Positions 38,767 through 51,199 of a stretch of 64,000 nucleotides of DNA are shown piece by piece (the stretch's first letter is position 1; the number at the start of each line of letters is the position of its first letter). This DNA comes from Sphingomonas oligophenolica (GTDB taxonomy: Bacteria > Pseudomonadota > Alphaproteobacteria > Sphingomonadales > Sphingomonadaceae): the NCBI RefSeq assembly GCF_006438955.1, contig NZ_RCZK01000004.1, positions 1 through 64,000 on the forward strand, read 5' to 3'. The translations under genes and the position numbers were made by a program. Below the pieces are notes generated by a model. It was given only the letters and a program-made list of their open reading frames with translations. It was not told the origin of the DNA and made no database searches.

Positions 38767-38851
38767 TAGCGGCTGAATCACCGTTGCGATAGAAATGCCG
38801 TCGGCGCGGTCGGCATCGGCCACAGCCGATCCGATTGTTCCCTTTGCGCGA

Positions 38852-40527
38852 TTATCGAGCGTGGATGGGAGCAACCACGGTTACACCATCCAACTGACGT
38901 GTGTTCGCGGCCGCGGCGGCAGGAACCGCGGCTCCAGCAAGCACGATATACAACCGGCCCGGAACGAGCTCGCCCCGATCGAATGCGGCGCGTTCCCGGC
39001 GCAACCGCTGCGCCGTGACCCGGCTGACCCGCGCGGCATAGACGTTGGTGAGGGGGCGTCCGGCATTGATTGCGCGCCAGGCAACTTCTTGAAACAGGCC
39101 AAGATCGCGCGTCACGTCACCGGGCATGAAGGCGACCGACGACGACCGATCGATCAGTTGCTCCCAGCGCGGATCGCGGGTGCGATGGTAGAGGCGACGC
39201 TGGTCAGCGGTTTTACTCTGGTCGCGGATCGTATTTGCCATCCCCGCCAGATCGGCGGCTTGAAGCGCGACCATCGCGATCAACGCGAGGCCGGCGCGCT
39301 GCGGCGACAGGCGAAACACCGCCAGGATCGCGATCAAGACGAGCACATAACCGACCGGCCAGAACAGCCGACCCGATGCGCGAATGGGATCGAGTACTGC
39401 CAAGATGCCGGTCGACAGCGGCATCTGGACGATGGCGAGAATGGTGAGGACGATCAGCGCGGGTGCCAGACCGCGGAGGCGCTGCGCAACGTCGCGCTCG
39501 CCGACCTGGGCGGGCAGGCGCCGAGCGATCACGAGCGCCGCGGCAACGAGCAGCAGCCCGCCCGCGCCGAGATACTGAAAGCCCTCGAACCAGTCGCCGC
39601 CTCTGCTGTCGTGGCTGGGCAACAATGTCGAGAACGCGTCGAGACCGGGATTCCACAAGGCGTCTAGCGGCATCGAAAAGTGACCGAAGGACCCGGTCGT
39701 CATTTGGCCCCCGACGCCGAGCCACCGCGCCAGCGTGGCCACCAAGGCGAGTACGACGACGCCTTGCCCCAGCGTCGCAAGCCTGGTCGCGCGCGACCCG
39801 TCGACGAAGCGCGCCATCATCGCCGATGCCCAGATCGCGCCGACCATGATCAGCAGATAACTGTGGATCAGCGCAGTGATGCCGATCAGCGCGGCCCACT
39901 ATCGTAGCCGCTGGCCGCGTTCGGGGTGAAGATACAGACATAACGCCGCCAATATCGTCCAGTGCGCCATCAGATTGGCATGAATGAACCGGTTGGCGAG
40001 TGTCGGAGGAAAGGCGAGCAGGATGACGCCTGCCCACAACGCCACGGCCCCCGGGGCGTGGTGGCGGAGCAGCAGCCACGCGAATACGGCTTGAAGGACG
40101 AGGCTCAACAGGATGAAGAGACCGACGAATTGTGCGTCGACCGGCAGCATCGCCGCAACTGGTTTGGCCGCAAGGGTCATCAGGGGATTGCTGTCGGTGA
40201 ACAGCACCGGCACCCCATCGGGGGCGTTCAGCAGCGTGGTCCTCAACGATGCGCCCGCCGCCCGGTCGTGCCAATACGCGTGGGCCCCAGCGCGTTTTCG
40301 CCATTGTCGCTGTTGTAGTCGCCCGCCAGCAGCCAGCCCGCATTACCGATCTGCAGCGTCGCCGGATGGAAGAAGGCGACGAAAAAGAAGATCGGCAACA
40401 AGAGGAGAAGGACGGGCGCAACCAGGTGCGCCAGCGAGCGGCGTTGGCCTGACGCCGCGAACGTGCGGCGGAAGGGGCCGATCGGACTCCGCCCCAGCGC
40501 ACCGGTGTCGATGGTTGCGGGATGCAT
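38852..40527 (-). pseudogene. Broken DUF6311-like polytopic membrane protein gene
   Basis: The intact product would be about 558 residues from the ATG at 40527. Two lesions break it. First, a missing base in the CCCC run at 40285-40288 shifts the frame after NGENALG; restoring one base joins it to GAHAYWHDRAAGASLRTTLL. Second, an in-frame TAG at 39899-39901 lies between PERGQRLR and WAALIGITALIHSYLLI. The rest stays open in one frame to 38852 with multiple membrane helices and a soluble end. The opening (AGDYNSDNGENALG) is the typical DUF6311 motif. Either a true pseudogene or a sequencing error plus one real stop; two independent lesions favour the former. Confidence 0.85.
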
Positions 40528-40532
40528 CCTGC

Positions 40533-42068
40533 TTACAGACAGGCTTCGAGATACGCCTGGTCGAACCCGAACTGCTTGGCCTTGTCGAGCGTGTAGGGGC
40601 GCAGGCCCATCGAGCGGTATTCGCCGATGATCTTGCCGTCGGCGCTCTCGTCGAGATATTCGAACTTGAAGAGCTGCTGCGTCACGATCACCGGGCCTTC
40701 CATCCCGATCACCTCGGTCACGTCGGTGACGCGGCGCGACCCGTCGCGCAGGCGCTTGACCTGGATGATGAGCTCGACCGAATCGGCGATCTGGCGGCTG
40801 ATGGCTTCCTTGGGCACCTTGATGTCCGACATCATTACCATATTCTCCATGCGGGCCAGCGCCTCGCGCGGGGAGTTGGCGTGGAGCGTGCACATCGAGC
40901 CGTCGTGGCCGGTGTTCATCGCCGCGAGCATGTCGAAACATTCCGCGCCACGAATTTCGCCGAGGATGATGCGATCGGGGCGCATCCGCAGCGCGTTCTT
41001 GACGAGGTCGCGGATGCTGATCTCGCCCTGACCTTCGAGGTTGGCGGGGCGGGTTTCGAGCGGCAGCCAGTGCGGCTGCTGAAGCCGCAATTCGGCGGCG
41101 TCCTCGATCGTCAGCACGCGCTCGCCCGGGTCGATCATCTTCGACAACGCGTTGAGCATCGTGGTCTTGCCCGAGCCCGTACCGCCCGAGATGATGACGT
41201 TGAACCGGCTCGCGCCCGCGATTTTCAGCGCGGTCGCCATCTTGGGACTCATCGAACCGCCGCCCGCCATCATGTCGAGCGTGATCGGTTTCGCGGAGAA
41301 TTTACGAATCGAGATCGCGGTGCCGCGCAACGACAGCGGCGGCACGATCACGTTGACGCGGCTGCCGTCCTTGAGCCGCGCGTCGGCAAGCGGGGTGGTC
41401 TGGTCGACGCGGCGGCCGACCGAATTGCAGATCCGCTGCGCGATCTGGAACAGATGCTCTTCGTCGCGGAACTGGATCGGCGCGAGTTCGAGCTTGCCCT
41501 TGCGCTCGACATAGGTTTGCTCGGGGCCGTTGACCATGATGTCGGTGATCGCGGGATCGGCGAGCAGTTCCTCGAGTGGCCCCAGGCCGAGCAGTTCGTC
41601 AACCAGCACTTTTTCGAGCGCGAATTGTTCGCGGCGGTTGAGCGTCAGCTTCAGTTCGGCGAGCACTTCGCCGATGATCGGGCGGAATTCCTCGGCGAGT
41701 TCGTCCTTGCCCAGTGTCGCCGCGGCTTCGGGATCGACGCGTTCGAGCAGGCGCGGCAGCACCTGTTCCTTGATCTTGTGGATCGATTGCTCGAAGCCCT
41801 CGACGCGACTGTTGCCTGCCTCGCCACTGGCGTTCTGGCGATCGGACAACCGCTGCATCGCATCGGAGTGGCCGACCATCTCGCTGGTGTAAGCGCCGTC
41901 GGCTTCGCCCGGCAGCGGGAGCGAATCGATCGGGGGGAATTGAGATCCGGGCGCGGCATCGGCGTCGGGCCGCTGGCCACCGCTGCCCTGCATCGGTCGC
42001 GCGACCCCGAACGCCGGCCGTGCCGGCTGTCCGCCTCCCATTCCGTTCCGACGTCCGAACGCGCTCAT
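40533..42068 (-). CDS. cpaF: CpaF/TadA-family secretion ATPase
   Basis: 511 residues. A disordered Gly/Gln/Pro N-terminus (about 1-80) is followed by the CpaF N-domain and a RecA-like ATPase core: Walker A GGTGSGKTT (295-303), TIEDAAELRLQQPHW, Walker B RIILGEIRGAECFDM, and the His box CTLHANSPREALAR. Family members drive Tad/Flp pilus assembly as hexamers. No other cpa/tad gene is visible around it, so it is a solitary copy here. It ends 5 bases before the DUF6311-like pseudogene start. Confidence 0.93.
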   Translation of the reverse strand: MSAFGRRNGMGGGQPARPAFGVARPMQGSGGQRPDADAAPGSQFPPIDSLPLPGEADGAYTSEMVGHSDAMQRLSDRQNASGEAGNSRVEGFEQSIHKIKEQVLPRLLERVDPEAAATLGKDELAEEFRPIIGEVLAELKLTLNRREQFALEKVLVDELLGLGPLEELLADPAITDIMVNGPEQTYVERKGKLELAPIQFRDEEHLFQIAQRICNSVGRRVDQTTPLADARLKDGSRVNVIVPPLSLRGTAISIRKFSAKPITLDMMAGGGSMSPKMATALKIAGASRFNVIISGGTGSGKTTMLNALSKMIDPGERVLTIEDAAELRLQQPHWLPLETRPANLEGQGEISIRDLVKNALRMRPDRIILGEIRGAECFDMLAAMNTGHDGSMCTLHANSPREALARMENMVMMSDIKVPKEAISRQIADSVELIIQVKRLRDGSRRVTDVTEVIGMEGPVIVTQQLFKFEYLDESADGKIIGEYRSMGLRPYTLDKAKQFGFDQAYLEACL

Positions 42069-42185
42069 GCCAATTCCCTCAAGGTCGCGGTGAAGGGGTA
42101 GGCAGGAAGGTTTGACATTTTACTAACCAACTTGGCCGGGGCTGCCGCCTTGACATGCCGGGTCGCCTCGCGTTCGAGAACGGCG

Positions 42186-43697
42186 ATGCGCTGGCTGTTC
42201 CCGATCCTCGCCATCCTGGGCTGTGCCAGTCCCGCGGCGGCGGACGATATCGGCGCCGCGGGACGCGGGGTGGTACGCGTCGTCACCATCGCGGTGGTCG
42301 ACGGGCAGGTCGTCGGGTTCGGCCATGGCAGCGGGGTCGCGGTCGCGCCCAACCGCATCGTCACCAACGCGCACGTCATGGAACTCGCGGATCGCTATCC
42401 CGACAATGTCGTGATCGGGGTGGTGCCGTCGGAGGGCGACAAATCCTATCAGGGCAAGGTCGTCGGCTATGATTCCGAGCGCGATCTGGCGCTGATCGAG
42501 TTCAAGGGGGTGGCGTTGCCGCGCGCGACCTTCTTTACCGGCAAGGTCGACGACGGCGAGGCGGTGGTCGCGCTGGGCTATCCCGGCAACGTCGACGTCG
42601 CGACCGCGCGCTCGGCGGCGGACTATATCCGGCCGCAGACCCCGGTGCGATCGGAGGGCGTATTCTCGGGCCGCCGCACGCTTAGCGGGATCGATGTGTT
42701 GCTCCACACCGCGAACATCGCGCGCGGCAATTCGGGCGGCCCGCTGCTCGATCGGTGCGGGCGCGTCATCGGAATCAATTCCGCGATCACCCGCGCCGAG
42801 GATGGCGATTCGACCTTCGGCTTCGCGATCGCGGACAGCGAGGTCGAGGATTTCCTGCGCGAGGCGAAACAGCCGTTCGCGAGCGTGGCGGTGCCCTGTA
42901 CCTCAATCGAGGATCGGTTGCGCCAGGACAGCGAAGCCGACGCGCGCGCCGCCGCCGATGCCGCGACCGCGACCCGCGACGCCGCGGCGCGCGCGGCGTT
43001 GGCGCATGAGGCCATGCTGGCCACCGCGCGCACCGACGCCGAGCGCGCGCGCGAAAATGTGATGGGGATCGCCGGGCTGCTGCTCGTCCTCGGCGCGCTC
43101 GGCGTCGGCGCGGCGGGGCTGCTCGAAACGCAGGGCGACCGCCGCCGCGCGCGATGGGCGGTTGGGGGTGGGGCGGGGCTGATGATCGTCGCGGTGCTGA
43201 CCTTCGTCCTGCGACCGTCGGACGCGGTCGACCGGCCACTGGCGTCGTCTAGCATCGTCGCGGCGGCGGCCTTGCCTCCGACCGCGCCGCTGGTCTGTTC
43301 GTTGATTCCCGAGCGCAGCCGCGTCACCGTGTCGTCCGCCGCCGACGTGCGGTTGCAATGGCACGCCGATGGCTGCGTCAACGGTCGCACCCAATATCTC
43401 GATCATGGCGCGCGGTGGGAGCGGACGCTGGTGCCCGACGACGAACCGACGGTGTCGACGCTGGCGTTCGATCCGGCACGACAGATCTACAGCGACACGC
43501 GCTACCTGCTGTCGTCGGCGCAGATGGACGCGATGCGCAAGTTGCGCGGGCAGGGGGGTGCCAAGACCTGCACCGCCACCCCGACCGCCGCCGACCGGCT
43601 GGCGCAACAGGAGGACGCGATCCGCGCCGCGTTGCCGCCACTCCCCAACGAAAAGCTGGTCTATTCCTGCGCGCCGGCGTCCGCGCCAGCCCACTGA
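42186..43697 (+). CDS. Membrane-anchored trypsin-like serine protease
   Basis: 503 residues from the ATG at 42186, after which a signal peptide ends ASPAAA. The catalytic triad is visible: His63 in VTNAHVM, Asp100 in SERDLALIE, and Ser183 in RGNSGGPLL. An Ala/Arg-rich coiled-coil segment (about 242-290) leads to two membrane helices (292-313 and 324-342). The C-terminal 160 residues form an uncharacterised domain with several cysteines (for example PLVCSLIPERSRV and GGAKTCTATP). Unlike DegP it has no PDZ. Both ends face the periplasm if the topology holds. Converges with ada. Confidence 0.85.
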   Translation: MRWLFPILAILGCASPAAADDIGAAGRGVVRVVTIAVVDGQVVGFGHGSGVAVAPNRIVTNAHVMELADRYPDNVVIGVVPSEGDKSYQGKVVGYDSERDLALIEFKGVALPRATFFTGKVDDGEAVVALGYPGNVDVATARSAADYIRPQTPVRSEGVFSGRRTLSGIDVLLHTANIARGNSGGPLLDRCGRVIGINSAITRAEDGDSTFGFAIADSEVEDFLREAKQPFASVAVPCTSIEDRLRQDSEADARAAADAATATRDAAARAALAHEAMLATARTDAERARENVMGIAGLLLVLGALGVGAAGLLETQGDRRRARWAVGGGAGLMIVAVLTFVLRPSDAVDRPLASSSIVAAAALPPTAPLVCSLIPERSRVTVSSAADVRLQWHADGCVNGRTQYLDHGARWERTLVPDDEPTVSTLAFDPARQIYSDTRYLLSSAQMDAMRKLRGQGGAKTCTATPTAADRLAQQEDAIRAALPPLPNEKLVYSCAPASAPAH

Positions 43698-44740
43698 TCT
43701 TCGCGCGCCAGCAACGCGCGCTTGCGGTCCAATCCATAGGCATAGCCGCCGAGCGATCCGTCGGTGCGCTGCGCGCGGTGGCACGGCACGACCACCGCGA
43801 GGGGGTTGGCGCCGCACGCGGTCCCCGCCGCACGCACCGCGGCGGGGCGCCCCGCGATCGCGGCAAGTTCGCTGTACGTCCGGGTTTCGCCCGCCGGAAT
43901 CGTCCTGAGCGCCTGCCACACCGCCTCCTGGAACGCGGTGCCGCGGACGTCGATCGGCAGATCATGGTCGCGTTCGGGTGATTCGACCGCGGCGACGACG
44001 CGCGCGGCGAGGTCGGCCAGCGCGTTCCGGCCGGGTACGATCTCCGCGTGGGGGAAGCGCGCGGCGAGCGCGGCGGCATCCTCGTCGAACGATACCCGGC
44101 ACAGCCCCTTGTCGGTTGCCGCGATGAACAGCGGCCCCAGGCTGGTCGCGGTGATCGTCCAGCGAATCGTCACCCCCGCGCCGCCGCGTGCCCAGGCGCT
44201 CGGCGTCATCCCGAGCCGTTTCGCGCCGCCGTCATAGAATCGGCTGGGGGCGGAATAGCCCGCTTCGTAGATCGCCTCGGTCACGCTGGCCTCCGTGTGC
44301 AGCGCCGTCGCGGCGCGGGTCGATCGCAGCCCGCGCGCATAGGCGGCGGGGGTCACCCCGGTCGCGCGCTTGAACAGGCGGTGGAAATGGTGCGGGGCAT
44401 AGCCGACTTGCGCGGCGAGCGCGTCGAGCCCGACCGGTGGCGCCGCCGATTCGATTAGCGCCACCGCGGCGGCCACCGCGACCCGGTCGCGTCCGATCTC
44501 GTCGGGCTTGCAGCGCAGGCACGCGCGAAACCCGGCGGCGCGCGCCGCGGCGGGGGTGGGATAGAAAGCGACATTCGCGCGCAACGGGTGCCGCGCGGGG
44601 CAGCTCGGCTTGCAATAGATGCCGGTGGTCTTCACCGCGCCGACGAACTGCCCGTCATACGACCGGTCGCGGCGTTCGAATGCGGACCACGCGACGGCGG
44701 AATCGATGCCGGTGGCGGCGATAGGGTCGATGTCGTCCAT
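43661..44740 (-). CDS. ada: Ada: methylated-DNA repair protein and regulator
   Basis: 359 residues. N-terminal zinc domain with Cys43, Cys47, Cys74 and Cys77 (YCKPSCPAR ... RACLRCKPDE), where Cys43 accepts methyl groups from phosphotriesters; AraC-type HTH (VGYAPHHFHRLFKRATGVTP); and the C-terminal O6-methylguanine transferase with PCHR (Cys320). Methylated Ada turns on its own regulon. No Shine-Dalgarno precedes the ATG at 44740, so it may be leaderless. The 3' end overlaps the protease gene by 37 bases. Confidence 0.94.
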   Translation of the reverse strand: MDDIDPIAATGIDSAVAWSAFERRDRSYDGQFVGAVKTTGIYCKPSCPARHPLRANVAFYPTPAAARAAGFRACLRCKPDEIGRDRVAVAAAVALIESAAPPVGLDALAAQVGYAPHHFHRLFKRATGVTPAAYARGLRSTRAATALHTEASVTEAIYEAGYSAPSRFYDGGAKRLGMTPSAWARGGAGVTIRWTITATSLGPLFIAATDKGLCRVSFDEDAAALAARFPHAEIVPGRNALADLAARVVAAVESPERDHDLPIDVRGTAFQEAVWQALRTIPAGETRTYSELAAIAGRPAAVRAAGTACGANPLAVVVPCHRAQRTDGSLGGYAYGLDRKRALLAREDQWAGADAGAQE

Positions 44741-44963
44741 GAAGGAGGATATAGCCGTCCGGCTTGGCGCGCACATCCCGCGGCTTGCGACCAAAGTGCG
44801 CGCGCTTGGTCGGGTTGCATCACGCGGCACCCGATGCTAACCGCCCGCCAACCCGTCGGACGCGCAGGTCGCTGCGCACCCGTTCGCATGGGGAAAGGGG
44901 AACCCGGGGGCGTAGCTTTCAGGGGACCCGGGATAACCCGTTGATGACGAGGAATTCGGTTCC
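44741..44963 (+). promoter_or_regulatory. Leader region before the atp operon
   Basis: 223 bases between divergent ada and atpH. It has a weak promoter-like pair (TTGCAT near 44814 with an AT-rich GCTAAC about 15 bases on), a small GCGCA/TGCGC hairpin near 44862 and two CCCGGG-centred blocks near 44905 and 44928. The GAGGAA ribosome site for atpH is at about 44949. No riboswitch is recognisable; the promoter call is tentative. Confidence 0.3.
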
Positions 44964-45533
44964 GTGGAGATATCCGGCGGTCTAGCTGGCGGCGCGATAC
45001 AGGCGAGCTTGAGCGGGCGTTATGCGCTCGCGCTGTTCGAACTGGCGCACGACGCCAAGGGTATCGATACCGTCGAGAAGAGTCTGACGACGGTCCGCGA
45101 TGCGCTGGCCGAATCGGACGATTTCAGGACGTTGACGACCAGCCCGCTGGTATCGCGCAGTGACGCCGCCAAGGCGATGGCGGCGACCGCGTCCGCGCTT
45201 GGGGTCGACGATACCACACGCAATTTTCTCGGCGTGCTCGCCGAAAACCGCCGTCTCGGGCAGCTGCCGCAGATCATGCGCGCGTTCCGCCAGCTCGTCG
45301 CACGACATCGCGGCGAAGTCGCGGCGGAGGTCACGTCGGCGCACCCGCTCGACGATGGCCAGGTCGATCAGCTCAAGCAGCAGCTGCGCGCCCGCGTCGG
45401 CAGCGACGTGTCGGTCGATCTCAGCGTCGACCCTGCTATCCTTGGCGGACTCGTCGTCCGCATCGGTTCACACATGATCGATTCGTCGATCCGTACCCGT
45501 TTGAATGCGCTGGCCAGCGCGATGAAAGGCTAA
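44964..45533 (+). CDS. atpH: ATP synthase subunit delta
   Basis: 189 residues from a GTG at 44964 preceded by GAGGAA. Contains the delta motif LSGRYALALFELAHDAKG at the start and AEVTSAHPLDDGQVDQLKQQ plus GGLVVRIGSHMIDSSIRTRL at the end. Delta (OSCP) links F1 to the stator b subunits. First gene of atpHAGDC; F0 genes are not here, as is usual in alphaproteobacteria. Four bases before atpA. Confidence 0.96.
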   Translation: MEISGGLAGGAIQASLSGRYALALFELAHDAKGIDTVEKSLTTVRDALAESDDFRTLTTSPLVSRSDAAKAMAATASALGVDDTTRNFLGVLAENRRLGQLPQIMRAFRQLVARHRGEVAAEVTSAHPLDDGQVDQLKQQLRARVGSDVSVDLSVDPAILGGLVVRIGSHMIDSSIRTRLNALASAMKG

Positions 45534-47066
<1,533 letters not shown>

Positions 47067-47076
47067 AAGCTAGCAT

Positions 47077-47129
47077 GTGCTCCCGCGAAGGCGGGAGCCC
47101 AGACTGGGTCTCCGCCTTCGCGGGGACAC
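47077..47129. repeat. Palindromic element inside the atp operon
   Basis: Arms 47077-47100 and 47106-47129 form an imperfect inverted repeat around a 5-base centre; each arm is a hairpin (CTCCCGCGAAGGCGGGAG on the left). Structurally it belongs with the elements at 15917 and 24217, with GCGAAGGC as the changed centre. It lies between atpA and atpG without breaking the operon, and could set the relative amounts of the flanking transcripts. Confidence 0.85.
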
Positions 47130-47142
47130 AAGAAAGAAGACG

Positions 47143-49517
<2,375 letters not shown>

Positions 49518-49561
49518 CTTAGTAACTGCCCCTCGCTGTTAAGGGAGGGGGGAGATTTCTC

Positions 49562-49813
49562 ATGCTGCATTTCGAACTCGTCACGCCCGAAAAGCTGGTC
49601 CGCTCGGAGGACGTGTACATGGTTACGGTGCCGGGCACCGAGGGCGATTTCGGCGTGCTGGAGCATCACGCGCCGGTGATGTCGACGATCCGCGACGGCG
49701 CGCTGTCGATCTATCGCACCGAAAAGGGCGAACCCGAACTGCTCGCGATCCGCGGCGGCTTTGCCGAGGTCAACGACAAGGGGCTCACCATCCTGGCCGA
49801 ACACGTGGGGTAG
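49562..49813 (+). CDS. atpC: ATP synthase subunit epsilon, short form
   Basis: 83 residues, against about 130 in E. coli. The N-terminal beta-sandwich is complete ([47 protein letters not shown]), but the C-terminal helical hairpin that brakes ATP hydrolysis is absent. The stop follows ILAEHVG. Short epsilon subunits are known in this group, so this is probably the native form and not a truncation. Ribosome site GGGAGGGGGGAG lies upstream. Confidence 0.95.
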   Translation: MLHFELVTPEKLVRSEDVYMVTVPGTEGDFGVLEHHAPVMSTIRDGALSIYRTEKGEPELLAIRGGFAEVNDKGLTILAEHVG

Positions 49814-49827
49814 GAGGCCGCGGCCCG

Positions 49828-50925
49828 TTACGCGTTTGGCGAAGCGGGAATGTGCCGCCTTGCGGCGGAGCGTGGCCATAGGGGGCGAGGGCCCTTGCGA
49901 ATGCTTGCAAGTAGAGGCTTCTCGATCACCATATGGACAGCCAACCCGATGCCGCTCGATATGACGATGATCGACAGAACATAGCCGACTGCGCCGATTG
50001 CGGGTAATGCCGCAGCGATGGCCGCCAGCATGATGAGCAGGCTAGGATGGATGAGATACGTCGCATAGGATGCGTCACCCAGTTTGGCGATCACCCGGGC
50101 GATCCGGCTTTCTGATCGGGTGTCGATGATTCCCGCGACGACCATCGCCCAGGGCAATCCCCAACTCCACGTGCGCGCAAGACCTGCTGTACCATCGACG
50201 GCGGCCGTGAAAAAAGCGTTCACGGACAGCCCGAGGCTCATTGCAATACCGATCGCCAGCAGCGCGATTCCCATGACGAGAAACGGGGCGGCCAGCTTTC
50301 GAGTCCAGCCGCTGCGCCACATCATCCAGACCAGGACGCCCAGTGCGAATTCGAGCTGGAGCGGGTTGATCAGGATTTTAAGCGGCACCCAATCGGGGTG
50401 AAATTGAGTGCCCGCTACCCCTGCCGTCAGGGTCAATAGCAGTATCGTGCCCGCACTCCGACCGAATCGGATCGTGATCGCTACAAGCGCGTAAAAAGAG
50501 AATTCGAACGCCAGCGTCCAGCCGACGATCAGCGCAGGCGCGTGATAATGGGTACCGTCGAACACGGGCACGATCGTCAGCGCCGTTAACAGGCTCCGGG
50601 TGGTGAAGGGCTCGTCTGCCACGACCAAGAAAATCATCGTCATCAACACGAAAAATGGCCCGATCCGCCGCCAGCGTGACGCTAGGAACTGCCACGATCC
50701 ACCATCACCTCCCGACACCGTGTGCGCCATCACGAATCCGCTGATCACGAAGAACAGGTCAACGCCACTTGCACCGAACGTGACGAGATTGGGCACGGAA
50801 GGGACGAAGTCAGCCCTGATCGGAAGCGGCGTCCGCGCGATCCACTCCCCGCCGTGCATCATCAGCACTAGCGTTGCTGCGATCGCGCGCAGCCACTGGA
50901 TCGGCGCTATCCTGGCGGGTCCCAT
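49828..50925 (-). CDS. Acyltransferase family 3 (OafA/YrhL-like)
   Basis: 365 residues from the ATG at 50925. About ten membrane helices; the family marks IQWLRAIAATLVLMMHG near the start and SGVDLFFVISGFVMAH are clear, with DASYATYLIHPSLLIML near the end. Such enzymes acetylate or succinylate surface sugars. The frame runs on upstream without a stop into the priA fragment at 50971, but those residues are a remnant. Base composition is lower in GC than in the atp genes, in keeping with acquisition. Converges with atpC. Confidence 0.88.
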   Translation of the reverse strand: MGPARIAPIQWLRAIAATLVLMMHGGEWIARTPLPIRADFVPSVPNLVTFGASGVDLFFVISGFVMAHTVSGGDGGSWQFLASRWRRIGPFFVLMTMIFLVVADEPFTTRSLLTALTIVPVFDGTHYHAPALIVGWTLAFEFSFYALVAITIRFGRSAGTILLLTLTAGVAGTQFHPDWVPLKILINPLQLEFALGVLVWMMWRSGWTRKLAAPFLVMGIALLAIGIAMSLGLSVNAFFTAAVDGTAGLARTWSWGLPWAMVVAGIIDTRSESRIARVIAKLGDASYATYLIHPSLLIMLAAIAAALPAIGAVGYVLSIIVISSGIGLAVHMVIEKPLLASIRKGPRPLWPRSAARRHIPASPNA

Positions 50926-50970
50926 TTCCGCGCAATAGACGCTCGCGGTTAAGGCGCGGTAAGTTAGGCG

Positions 50971-51195
50971 GAAGCTATAAAGATCGACGTCGACCGTCAC
51001 CCTGCCTTGGCGGGCGATTCGACCGCGCCGCACCAGTCGCGGACTACATCCTGGACATCGAGTGCGCGGCGGGCGTGGACCAGCAGGCGGTGGCGATGGC
51101 GACCGCGGAGCATCGATACGACGCAGGGGCGCCATGCCGTCGATGCGCGGGGCCGACCGACCGACCGTGACCGCGATCTCGTGCGCGCCGTACTG
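50971..51195 (-). pseudogene. Degenerate second copy of the priA 3' end
   Basis: Reading the minus strand gives PriA C-terminal sequence: HEIAVTVGRSAPRIDGM in one frame, then MLRGRHRHRLLVHARRALDV followed by QDVVRDWCGAVESPAKAG in a second frame, then RVTVDVDLYSF back in the first frame. The intact priA at 52805 has HEIAIAIGRSAPRIDGM, MLRGRHRYRLLVHARRALDV and RVTVDVDPYNF in one frame. So this is a frameshifted duplicate of roughly the last 80 codons, 4 bases from the peptidase stop. It marks one edge of an inserted segment. Confidence 0.93.
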
Positions 51196-51199
51196 GGCC

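Noticed and set aside
49524..49556. Possible palindromic element between atpD and atpC
   Set aside because: GC-rich and similar to part of the 23194 repeat, but I could not find matching inverted arms.
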